Positions 7,871-14,821 of a stretch of 19,125 nt of DNA are shown one piece after another. Under the pieces are notes generated by a model, which saw only the letters and a program-made list of their open reading frames with translations, did no database searches and had not been told where the DNA came from. The translations under genes were made by a program, and so were the position numbers. The first letter of the stretch is position 1. Each line of letters opens with the position of its first letter. Source of the DNA: DASWIG01 sp965371445 (GTDB lineage: Bacteria; Acidobacteriota; Thermoanaerobaculia; Multivoradales; J023); assembly GCA_965371445.1 (NCBI GenBank), contig CBDUYN010000192.1:1-19125 (forward strand), written 5' to 3'.

Positions 7871-9620
7871 ATGACGATCCTCCGAGCCCTCCTCGACCGG
7901 CCAAGGCTGGTGATCACGACAGCCCTGCTCTTAGCACTCGCCGGAGCGATCTCCTGGGCCACAATGCCGCGGGAAGAGGACCCTCAGTTCCCGAGCCGCA
8001 ACGCCTTCGTCGTCACTGCTTTCCCCGGCGCCGACGCCGAGGCCGTCGAGCGGCTGGTCACGGATCCGATCGAGGAGCGCCTGAGCGAGGTCGAGGAAGT
8101 CGCCTGGATGGACTCCTCCTCCCGCGCCGGAGCCTCCATCGTCTACGTCGAGCTCGACGACGGCATCTACGACACGGAGCCGGCCTGGGACGAGGTCGAA
8201 GACGCCCTGACGAAGGCCGGGGCCGATCGCGGGCTGGAGCTCCGGAAGGCGGCCGCCACGTCGGCCCGGGAGCTCGCCGTCCCCCTCGGCACCGCGACCG
8301 CCACGACCCTGGCGGCATTCGTCCCGATGCTGCTGGCGAAGGGCGAAGCGGCTGACTTCACCCGTTCGATTCCGGTCGTGATCATCCTCACTCTTTCGGT
8401 GAGCTATCTCTTCGCGCTGACGGCGACACCGGTCCTGTCGCGGTTCTTCCTGCGGCGAAAGCCGGCGGGCCGCGGGAATTGGGGCCACCGGCTGGCCGGT
8501 CCGATCGCCAGGATTGCGGTCGGCAGGCCGGGCTGGGTCCTCCTGGCCGCGGGCGTGTTGCTCCTCGTGACGCTTTTCGCTTCCGGCCGTCTCGAGCGGC
8601 GGTTCTTTCCGATCGCCGACCGCAACGTCGTCCTCGTCGACCTCCAGATGCCCGAAGGCACTCACCTGGAAAGGACCGACGCGGTGGCCCGGGAGATCGA
8701 GTCGGCGCTTCTGGGTCGGCCCGACGTCTCGTCGGTGGCGACGTTTCTCGGGCGCGCGACACCCAGGTTCTACTACAACCTTCCGTCGCACCCCAGGAGC
8801 CCTCACCGGGCCCAGCTGCTGGCGCAGACCCACAGCCTCGACGCGGTGGGACGAGTGCTCGAATGGACCCGGGAGCTTGCCTTGAGCCAGCTCCCGGAGG
8901 CCGAGGTCGTCCTACGCCGCCTGGAGCAGGGTCCACCGATGGAAGCACCGATCAAGCTCCGCTTGTCGGGCCACGACCTGGAGGATCTGGAGCGGGCGGC
9001 GGAAGCCCTGGTGGCGGAGCTGCGAAAGATTCCGGGCGCCCGGGACGTGCGCCACAACCTCGGCCTGGGCACACCGACGATCGTCTTCCGCGTCGACGAC
9101 GCGGCCGCGGGACGCTATGGCCTGAGCCGTTCCGACGTGGCGGAGGTGTTGCTCGGACGCACCCTCGGCCTTCCCGTCGGACAGTACCGGGCAGGGGAGG
9201 ACCCGGTGCCGATCGTGGTTCGTTCAGGCCCCGGCGTCGAGCTCCCTGTGAGTCAGCTCCATACCCTTCAGGTCGCCGCTCCGGGCGGTGAGGGCGTACC
9301 TCTCGGCCGGATCGCAAGGTCTCGAATCGAGTGGCGTCCGGCGACGATCCATCACCTCTGGCGCGACCGCTACGTCAAGGTCCTGGCCCAGCTCGAAGAG
9401 GGCGTCACGGCAAGCGTTGTGCTGGAGCAGCTCAGGCCACGTCTTCCGGAGCTTGAGCTACCGTCGGGCGTTCGGCTCCAGCTGAGCGGCGAGGCCGAGG
9501 AGTCGGGCAAGGCCAACGCCGCGATCCTCCGTGCCATGCCGCTCGGCGCCTTGCTGCTGCTCTTTTTCCTGCTGGCCGAGTTCAACTCGTTCCGGCGCGT
9601 CGGACCGCCGATCCTTTCCG
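7871..9620 (+). pseudogene. RND (AcrB-type) efflux transporter with interior and C-terminus missing
   Basis: The ATG at 7871 opens a typical RND start: a first membrane helix, the MPREEDPQFP motif and the first porter subdomain to about residue 112. The sequence then passes within about 12 residues (8213-8246) to SARELAVPL, which in full-length relatives lies several hundred residues later after the second porter subdomain and helices 2-4. The frame is kept across this join. The later helices, the large C-terminal periplasmic part and the helix LGALLLLFFLLAEFNSF follow normally to about residue 583 (9620), where RND identity ends. The frame stays open to 9916 but as non-protein-like sequence, so helices after that point are missing. 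Full RND proteins exceed 1000 residues. No membrane-fusion partner gene is visible. Confidence 0.78.
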
Positions 9621-9693
9621 GGCTCCGTCGCGCCCACGTCCGAAGCAGAGCGGGGCCCGCAAGGGCACGTGACGGTGCCTGCCCACGAAGCTC

Positions 9694-9714
9694 AGCTTGT
9701 CTCTGCGACAAGCT
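9694..9714. terminator. Perfect hairpin, possible bidirectional terminator
   Basis: AGCTTGTC-TCTGC-GACAAGCT is a perfect 8-bp stem with a 5-nt loop. It lies between the truncated RND gene and the minus-strand Nudix gene, directly over the stop codon of a short minus-strand open frame. No clear T-tract follows on either strand, so intrinsic termination is uncertain. Confidence 0.35.
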
Positions 9715-9808
9715 ACTCCTCCAGCACGAGCCGGACGATCTCGTCGATTTCCTCACGCTTCGTTACCAAGGGCCGGCGGCGCATGCCGTCGATGCAGGAG
9801 GTGTCTGG
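9713..9808 (-). other. Short minus-strand coding-like tail, unassigned
   Basis: On the minus strand the bases before the TAG at 9713-9715 read as PDTSCIDGMRRRPLVTKREE followed by IDEIVRLVLEE. This is a charged amphipathic end that looks like a protein C-terminus. It lies just past the stop of the Nudix gene in a different frame. The internal ATG would give only 23 residues and has no ribosome binding site. It could be a fragment of another gene brought next to the RND break or a tiny ORF. I do not recognise the family. Confidence 0.25.
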
Positions 9809-9813
9809 CTCGC

Positions 9814-10413
9814 TCAGTTGGGCGGCGGCTCTTCGCTTTCCAGACCGAGGCGCACCAAGAGGCTCCGGACGATCCCCGCGGTCAGGCCCCAGACCCGGCG
9901 GCCGCCGACGTGGTAGACCCGCAGCAGCCGTTCGGTGCCGTCGATCGTCACCGAACGGTCCTCGACGAGCTGCGGATTGGTGAAGGCCGTCAAAGGCACC
10001 GGGAGGATCTCCTCGATCTCGCCGGGGTTCGTCTCCGTCTCCACCGGATAGGCCACCGCGCCGACGCAGGGCACGATGCGAAAGCCCGACGGCGTCTCCA
10101 TCTCGTCGAGCTCGCCCAGGCGAAGGACCTTCCCGGGGTCGATCCCCACCTCCTCGTGGGTCTCGCGCAGGGCGCCGTCCCAGGGGTCTTCGCCGAGCTC
10201 GAGGCTACCGCCCGGGAAGGCGATCTGCCCCTTGTGGTGCGGGAGCTCCTCGGAACGCTTGGTCAAGAGCGTCCAGAGCTCCCGCGTGTCGACGTAGAGC
10301 GGCACCAGGACGGCCGCCTGCCGGGCGTCGCTCGGGGGCTTGCGCCGGGCAGGAGGGGTTGCGAGGCGCGTTCGCACCTCGGTGATCCAGCTCGTCCGTT
10401 GCGAGTCGCTCAT
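9814..10413 (-). CDS. NudL/CoA-pyrophosphatase-type Nudix hydrolase
   Basis: 199 residues from the ATG at 10413, 11 nt after the stop of the upstream membrane-protein gene. The Nudix box is complete at residues 69-91 (G69, E75, R83-E84, E87-E88, G90), the metal-binding helix that cleaves a diphosphate. Just before it, LLTKRSEELPHHKGQIAFPGG-type sequence (49-69) matches the extra motif of CoA pyrophosphatases (NudL/PCD1, UPF0035), which hydrolyse CoA to 4'-phosphopantetheine and 3',5'-ADP. Length fits the family. An open frame extends upstream of 10413 but overlaps the membrane-protein gene, so the shorter start is preferred. Substrate is inferred from the motif only. Confidence 0.87.
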   Translation of the reverse strand: MSDSQRTSWITEVRTRLATPPARRKPPSDARQAAVLVPLYVDTRELWTLLTKRSEELPHHKGQIAFPGGSLELGEDPWDGALRETHEEVGIDPGKVLRLGELDEMETPSGFRIVPCVGAVAYPVETETNPGEIEEILPVPLTAFTNPQLVEDRSVTIDGTERLLRVYHVGGRRVWGLTAGIVRSLLVRLGLESEEPPPN

Positions 10414-10424
10414 GCCGAGGAAAT

Positions 10425-10982
10425 TCACGGCCAGAGCCACCCGAAGACGCCGGCGGTCAAAAGACCGTAGACGACCCCGTCGAAGATCTCCTTCAAGACC
10501 GTCGACCACTTACGTCCGAACCAGATGGCGGAGACGGCAGTGGCCCCGCAATAGCCCAGGATGGCCGCTGTGCCCGCGACCCGGAAGACCGCCAGGTAGT
10601 CCGTGCCGGCGGGAAGCGTCGCGCCGGCTATATAGGCCACGAGGATCGAGATGACGAGATTGTGGACGAACGAGAGCCCCAGGCTCTTGCCCATGGCCGG
10701 CGGCCCCGAGGGCATGACGACCATGAGGCCCACGGGGCCTGCCTTGAGCTTCTCCTGGACCTCGGGGTTCTTGGCGTCGGCCGGCAGGTAGTGGGGGAAA
10801 GCGTACTGGCCGGGCTCCAGGCCCTGGTCGCGCAGGGTCTTCATGGCCGCTTCCTCGTCCGGCAGCTGGCTCCAGTCCTTCTTGTGGTGGGGCATCACCA
10901 TCCACATGACGGCACTGGCAAGAAAGACGACCACCGTCGCCACCAAGATCGGCATCCACAGCGAGACGAGTCCTACTTCCAT
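10425..10982 (-). CDS. Conserved-looking small membrane protein, function unknown
   Basis: 185 residues from the ATG at 10982, preceded by AAAGGAGCGAAAAGG, a good ribosome binding site; this decides against the longer frame starting at 11081. Hydrophobic segments lie at about residues 8-30, 102-123, 130-152 and 166-184. Between the first and second is a soluble charged loop (HHKKDWSQLPDEEAAMKTLRDQ) and a proline-rich part (VMPSGPPAMGK). I do not recognise a named family or any catalytic motif. It leads a two-gene operon with the Nudix hydrolase 11 nt downstream, though no functional link is evident. Confidence 0.75.
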   Translation of the reverse strand: MEVGLVSLWMPILVATVVVFLASAVMWMVMPHHKKDWSQLPDEEAAMKTLRDQGLEPGQYAFPHYLPADAKNPEVQEKLKAGPVGLMVVMPSGPPAMGKSLGLSFVHNLVISILVAYIAGATLPAGTDYLAVFRVAGTAAILGYCGATAVSAIWFGRKWSTVLKEIFDGVVYGLLTAGVFGWLWP

Positions 10983-11142
10983 CCTTTTCGCTCCTTTCGG
11001 TTCGATGTACGGCGCCCCTGGGGCGTACCGCTCTCTCTGCCCCGCTACCCCACGCAGGCCGTGGTGCGCACCCTGGCCCACCCGATCCGTTTCCTAGCTT
11101 CCTGTCGCCCGGATGCTAGCACAGAACAAGCCGAAACTCGTC

Positions 11143-12477
11143 CTAGGCATGGCGCACGGAGAGGATCGGCGGCAGATGGCGGGCGAGCGTCGTCCAGGTG
11201 GCGCCTGTGTCGGCGGAGCCGAAGACCTCGCCCGAACGGGCCCCGAAGTAAAGTCCCAGGGGCTCGCCGCCGTCGTGGCAGAAGGCATGGCGCAGGACCG
11301 TCAGGTAGGCGTCCTCCTGGGGGAGGCCGGCGCTTCGGTCCTGCCAGCTCTCGCCGCGGTCCCGGGTCTCGTAGACGCGGACCTTGCCGTCGACCGTCAC
11401 CCGGTCCCCGTCGGAGGTCATGGGGATCACCCAGGCGCGGCCCGCATCGCGCGGATCGGCGACGAGGGAAAAACCAAATGCACCCGGCAGCCGCGGCCCC
11501 GAGCTCACGTCGTGCCAGGTGAAGCCGCCGTCGTCGCAACGGTAGACATCGCCGTGGAACTGCATGTAGAGGGTCTCCGGCTCGCCGCCGGCCCGGTGCA
11601 TGTTGTGGACGCAGATGTTCGTCGCCGTGGCACGCGCTGGCTCGGGGACGTAGCCCGGCACGAGTCCCTGTCCGCCGCGTTGCCAGCTCTCGCCGCCGTC
11701 GTCCGTGATCCAGACGCCGGCGGCGGAGATGCCCACCGCGAGCCGCGACGGCTCGCCGGGCCAGGGACAGATCGAGTGGAGCGCCAGCCCGCCGAGGCCC
11801 GGCTGCCAGTCCTCGCGTCCGGGGACCTCCCAGAGGCTGCGGACGAGCTCCCAGCTTTCTCCGCCGTCGAACGAGCGGAAAAGCGCCGCCGGAGCGACCC
11901 CCGCCCAGACGACACCGTCGCCTTCGCCCGGCACGACGGTCCAGACGCGCTCGACTGCGGCGTCGGTGTCCTGAGGGAAGACGAGGCCGTCCGCCGCCTG
12001 CCACTCGCCGTCCAGGTCGTCGGCCAGAAAGAGGCGCGGACCGTACTGGCCGTGAGTCACGGAGGCGAAGTAGGTCCCGGTCCGCGGATCGCGGCAGGCA
12101 TACTCCACCGTCTCGCCGGGGAAGAGCCGCCCGCCGACCCGCGCGGGGCCTCCCCGTTCGCCGCGCAGCACGAAAAGACCCTTCCGAGTCCCGACGAGAA
12201 GCTCCAGTCCCGCAGCCGAGCCCCCGGAGATCGACTGGACGACGTAGAGCTCGTCGCCTGCGGAGACGGGGCTTGAAAGCTCCGCCCGCTCGTCGTTGAC
12301 GAAGACGTTGACGTGCTGGCGCAGGCCCTTCTGCTCGTCAAGCACCCAGCCGCGGAGCCGAGGGTGGAGCTCCTCAAGACGCTCCAAGACGTCGCCGGCC
12401 GTAGCGCCCGCGACGTCGAGCTCGTCGGTAGCGTCGACCAGGTTGCGTAGGGTTGAGGGAAGGATGACGGTGGCCAT
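11143..12477 (-). CDS. ThiS/MoaD-like sulfur carrier fused to Asp-box propeller
   Basis: 444 residues from the ATG at 12477; AGGAGGT lies 5 nt upstream (12483-12489). Residues 1-86 are a ubiquitin-fold MoaD/ThiS-like domain: MATVILPSTLR start, helix AGDVLERLEELHP, VNVFVNDE strand, AGDELYVVQSISGG end, with the diagnostic Gly85-Gly86. After only a few residues, LELLVGTRKGLFVLRG starts a beta-propeller with at least five Asp-boxes (SFDGGESW, TDDGGESW, CDDGGFTW, TRDRGESW, SADTGATW) running to the end. There is no signal peptide, so it should be cytoplasmic, unlike the secreted Asp-box protein at 107. Carriers of this family need a free C-terminal GG for adenylation and thiocarboxylation; here it is internal, so cleavage or loss of carrier function must be assumed. 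No E1-like partner or JAB protease is in the window. Confidence 0.85.
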   Translation of the reverse strand: MATVILPSTLRNLVDATDELDVAGATAGDVLERLEELHPRLRGWVLDEQKGLRQHVNVFVNDERAELSSPVSAGDELYVVQSISGGSAAGLELLVGTRKGLFVLRGERGGPARVGGRLFPGETVEYACRDPRTGTYFASVTHGQYGPRLFLADDLDGEWQAADGLVFPQDTDAAVERVWTVVPGEGDGVVWAGVAPAALFRSFDGGESWELVRSLWEVPGREDWQPGLGGLALHSICPWPGEPSRLAVGISAAGVWITDDGGESWQRGGQGLVPGYVPEPARATATNICVHNMHRAGGEPETLYMQFHGDVYRCDDGGFTWHDVSSGPRLPGAFGFSLVADPRDAGRAWVIPMTSDGDRVTVDGKVRVYETRDRGESWQDRSAGLPQEDAYLTVLRHAFCHDGGEPLGLYFGARSGEVFGSADTGATWTTLARHLPPILSVRHA

Positions 12478-12621
12478 GGACTACCTCCTGGGTTCAAGAT
12501 TGAGCCCAAGGATAACGCACATCGGTGCCGGAGTGTCCCCCCGAGACGCGCGACCTGGGGGTGGCCTTCCATCGCCTTCGGCCTCAGGGTCCGCGGCGTG
12601 GCGCGCAGCGAGGGGACATGG

Positions 12622-12627
12622 TATAAG
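12622..12627 (+). promoter_or_regulatory. -10 element TATAAG, leaderless spacing
   Basis: TATAAG ends 6 nt before the ATG at 12634, the spacing expected when transcription starts on the start codon. No ribosome binding site and no clear -35 box are present. It sits in the 156-nt gap between the divergent carrier-propeller and AAA genes. Confidence 0.4.
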
Positions 12628-12633
12628 GCTAAC

Positions 12634-13262
12634 ATGCTGGAACGATTGACCATCCGCAACTTCAAGCGCTCGAAGAGATCGAGATCGAGCTCGGCAACGC
12701 GGTCCTCTTCATCGGGCCGAACAATTCCGGCAAGACCTCGGCGCTCCAGGCTTTGGCCCTCTGGGAGCTCGGGATGCGCCGTTGGCATGAGAAGCGTGGG
12801 ACTGGAACTACGGCCAAGAAGCGCTCAGGCGTCGCCATCAACCGCTGGGACCTCGTGTCGATCCCTGTTCCTGGAGCAGAGCTGCTCTGGAAGAATCTCC
12901 ACCTTCGGCAGGTCGAGATCGACGACGATTCTCAGCGTCGCCCTCGCAACATCCGCGTCACCATCGAACGCGAGCGGCTTGTCTCCCTGATGAGAGAATG
13001 TGTCACGGATCAGGTGCCGCCCAAGGCTATGCGTGACCGATCGGACAGCTGGTGGTCCGACGTCAAAGCGAGCGATGACTTTCTAGACCGTGTATTTCAC
13101 GATTTCTTCGACCGGCAAGGACTCCCCGACCTGATGCGCAAGAGCGACTACCACGAGCTCGCGCGATTCGTTCCGCGCGAGCTCGTCGACGCCGAAGTCG
13201 TCGAGAAGCTCGACCTGATCGTCGAGGTTTCGGAAAAAGCGGTCGCCCGGAAGCTTACCTGA
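12634..13262 (+). pseudogene. AAA/OLD-like ATPase, frameshifted and interior-deleted
   Basis: MLERLTIRNFKR from the ATG at 12634 is a typical start of RecF/OLD-like AAA ATPases. A single-base loss near 12670 (TTCAAGCGC then TCGAAGAG) breaks the frame; in the next frame the protein continues EEIEIELGNAVLFIGPNNSG followed by KTSALQALALWELG, with a clear Walker A (GPNNSGKT, 12714-12737). After RNIRVTIE (about 12969) it passes directly to sequence that looks like the C-terminal end (LPDLMRKSDYHELARFVPRE, then EVVEKLDLIVEVSEKA) and stops at 13262. The Walker B, signature and any Toprim part are missing. Such ATPases often occur in defence systems or next to toxin-antitoxin genes, which fits the neighbours, but this copy cannot be functional as written. 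Confidence 0.72.
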
Positions 13263-13365
13263 CCCGGTCGAGCCGACTCTACAGAGGCCGTTCCGCGCCT
13301 CTTCGTCCCGCAGATACTCTGTGCCAAGTCAAGTCCTTTCAGGGCAGGGCATAGAACTTCTCCCT

Positions 13366-13431
13366 GACGCGCTTCGCGCGGGAAGGGACGCGCTTCGCGC
13401 GGGAATGCGACAAGACGCGCTTCGCGCGGGA
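13366..13431. repeat. Three copies of an 18-nt hairpin-forming repeat
   Basis: GACGCGCTTCGCGCGGGA occurs exactly at 13366-13383, 13387-13404 and 13414-13431, with starts 21 and 27 nt apart. Each copy contains CGCGC-TTC-GCGCG, a 5-bp stem with a 3-nt loop. The cluster lies between the convergent AAA remnant and toxin-antitoxin genes, a typical place for REP-like elements. The core CGCTTCGCGCG recurs in the large inverted repeat near 18987. The surrounding 13263-13458 holds nothing else I recognise. Confidence 0.8.
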
Positions 13432-13458
13432 GGGGACCGTGGCAAGGCATCGTTCCAA

Positions 13459-13749
13459 TTAGCCTGCTGACTGCAACGCGGGCTCTCCCACCGAAATGAC
13501 ATATTGCGTCAGCCCAGATCGTCGTCCTCGGGCCCGCTTGGCTGCGTCGAGGAGGTCACGCACTGTCGTGATCAGCTCGTCAACCGTGTCAGGAGGGAAA
13601 GACGCGTCACCGCTTTCGGGACAGACCCAACCGTACACCCCAGGTACACAAACAGAAATTCCCTCGTCGTTGTATACAAAAGAGGTCAGACGCCATACCT
13701 TGGCAACGTTGTGCCTGCCACAAATCGGAGCTGGTTTGTCATCTGTCAT
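13459..13749 (-). CDS. YgiT/MqsA-type zinc-finger antitoxin-like protein
   Basis: 96 residues from the ATG at 13749, with GAAGGA 8 nt upstream inside the end of the preceding gene and only 3 nt between that gene's stop and this ATG. The overall pattern, an N-terminal Cys motif, a beta region, GVYGWVCPESGDASFPP and then a helix, is that of YgiT-type antitoxin N-terminal domains, which usually have two CxxC pairs. Here the pairs read C10-G-R-H13 and C43-P-E-S46, so each has lost one cysteine, with C34 as another candidate ligand. There is no recognisable helix-turn-helix at the short C-terminus, so DNA binding is doubtful. Paired with the DUF4258 gene it probably neutralises that protein. Confidence 0.65.
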   Translation of the reverse strand: MTDDKPAPICGRHNVAKVWRLTSFVYNDEGISVCVPGVYGWVCPESGDASFPPDTVDELITTVRDLLDAAKRARGRRSGLTQYVISVGEPALQSAG

Positions 13750-13752
13750 GGC

Positions 13753-14082
13753 CTATTTCCTTCTTCGTTTGCGCCGTTTGACGGGTGGTTTCTCCCACTG
13801 AAGCTCATCAGGGATATATGCGGTCACGAAGTCGACGTAGACCGGGTCTGCGCATTCACAGACGACGTGAAGGTAGACGACCACGTTCCCCAGGAGGGTT
13901 GTCCGGCCGCATACGAGGGCCCGTTGCTCCTCCGGATACTCCTCAATGATCGAGCCCTGGAGGACAGCCCCGACCATATGGCTGCGCTCAAAGCCTTCCT
14001 TGAGAGCGTGCTGCACGGCATGACTTCTGACCAGGTAGTTCCCTGTTCGTACGCGCTGACGGATGTCTTCGATGTCCACCAC
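13753..14082 (-). CDS. DUF4258 family protein, probable toxin of a TA pair
   Basis: 109 residues from the GTG at 14082 (a second GTG follows at 14079), with a GAGGA ribosome-binding-like sequence just upstream. YLVRSHAVQHALKEG, the GSIIEEYPEEQRALVCGR strand pair and HVVCECADPVYVDFVTAY match the DUF4258 pattern, a small fold related to RelE/BECR ribonucleases, with conserved histidines near the N-terminus and a Glu-Tyr centre. The C-terminus ends in a basic run (VKRRKRRRK), suitable for RNA contact. It precedes the YgiT-like gene by 3 nt, the arrangement seen for DUF4258/YgiT toxin-antitoxin modules. Toxicity is inferred from family and context only. Confidence 0.68.
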   Translation of the reverse strand: MVDIEDIRQRVRTGNYLVRSHAVQHALKEGFERSHMVGAVLQGSIIEEYPEEQRALVCGRTTLLGNVVVYLHVVCECADPVYVDFVTAYIPDELQWEKPPVKRRKRRRK

Positions 14083-14162
14083 TGTCCTCGGATGGTCGCG
14101 TCAAGCCCAGCAGAGGGAGCGCTCGCTGAGCAGCCTTCGCCGATCCGTCAGCTCCTTCTTCG

Positions 14163-14639
14163 TCATTCTACACCAGACCTTCTGTCCGAATCCAGGGCTC
14201 GCTTCCTCGTCCCCAGACACCCACGTGCCCACTCATCCAGAACCGGCGCCGTCCACCGCCAGGACGACGCCCCATCCTCCGTGACGACGCCGAGCCAACG
14301 GAGCCGTTCTTCCCCGTCGTCGAAATGACGGCTCCGGTCGCCGTCCACGAGACGGCTGAGGGTCACCCGGGCGTCCTCGTCGTCCTCCAGCTGGTGACGC
14401 AGCGTCCGCAGCTGGGCCGATCCCAGGACGCGGTCACGCAATCCGTCCTCGTCGCTTCGTTCGAGCTCCGCTCGTCCGCGCTCGAGGATCTCGTCGACCA
14501 GGGCGGGATGACCGCCGGTCACCCGGCACGACCCGGAGCCCGTCCTCGCGGCGGCGTTCGAGCAGCCGTGGCACCTGCTCGTCCTGGAGGACGTCGGAGG
14601 CGAGGAAGTCCGCCGAGACCAGGAGCACGGCGACGCGGG
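14163..14639 (-). pseudogene. TIR-STAND-type gene remnant (TIR piece + ATPase tail)
   Basis: Read on the minus strand from 14639, the first stretch gives RVAVLLVSADFLASDVLQDE, then QVPRLLERRREDGLRVVP, the middle of a TIR domain. At about 14524 the reading shifts by one base into TGGHPALVDEILERGRAELE, the sensor segment of STAND/AAA-like NTPases, followed by a winged-helix-like part (ARVTLSRLVDG, LRWLGVV, WRWTAPVLDEWAR) to the TGA at 14163. The rest of TIR and the P-loop core are missing between them, and the TIR start is cut at about 14638 where an M36 fragment on the other strand begins. TIR-NTPase proteins are signalling or anti-phage NADases; this one is broken. Confidence 0.62.
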
Positions 14640-14821
14640 GCTACCTCAACTTCCTGGCCGCCGACGACGACAACGGCAATATCAACGACGGCACACCGCA
14701 CATGACGGCGATCTTCAACGCCTTCAACCGTCACCAGATCGCCTGCGTCACCCCGGCCGTCCAGGACTCGGGCTGCGCCGGCGCCCCGACCACGGCGCCC
14801 GTGGTCACCGCGGTCCCGTAG
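14639..14821 (+). pseudogene. M36-like protease fragment (second relic)
   Basis: GYLNFLAADDDNGNINDGTP through HQIACVTPAVQDSGCAGAPT to VVTAVP is nearly identical, in protein and in DNA, to residues about 628-687 of the intact protease (DNA 16945-17127). Differences are mostly third-position changes, so this is a diverged paralogue rather than a recent copy. It begins abruptly at the TIR break and ends at a TAG (14819-14821) where the intact protein enters its fibronectin domain. It lies only about 250 nt upstream of the intact gene in the same orientation. Confidence 0.8.

Noticed and set aside
5810..9916. Long extended frames across the breaks taken as true fusion proteins (MFS frame to 6699, RND frame to 9916)
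   Set aside because: Beyond 5809 and 9620 the translations switch to Arg/Pro/Gly-rich sequence that is a shifted reading of other genes or non-coding DNA.
11113..12276. 387-residue plus-strand open frame opposite the carrier-propeller gene
   Set aside because: Antisense to a gene with clear Asp-boxes and a strong ribosome binding site; no domain is recognisable.
13366..13431. CRISPR array
   Set aside because: Only three 18-nt repeats with 3- and 9-nt separators; spacers are far too short and no cas genes are present.
13148..13450. 100-residue minus-strand ORF with repeated PREAR
   Set aside because: The PREAR repeats are simply the translated hairpin repeats, and the rest is antisense to the AAA remnant.
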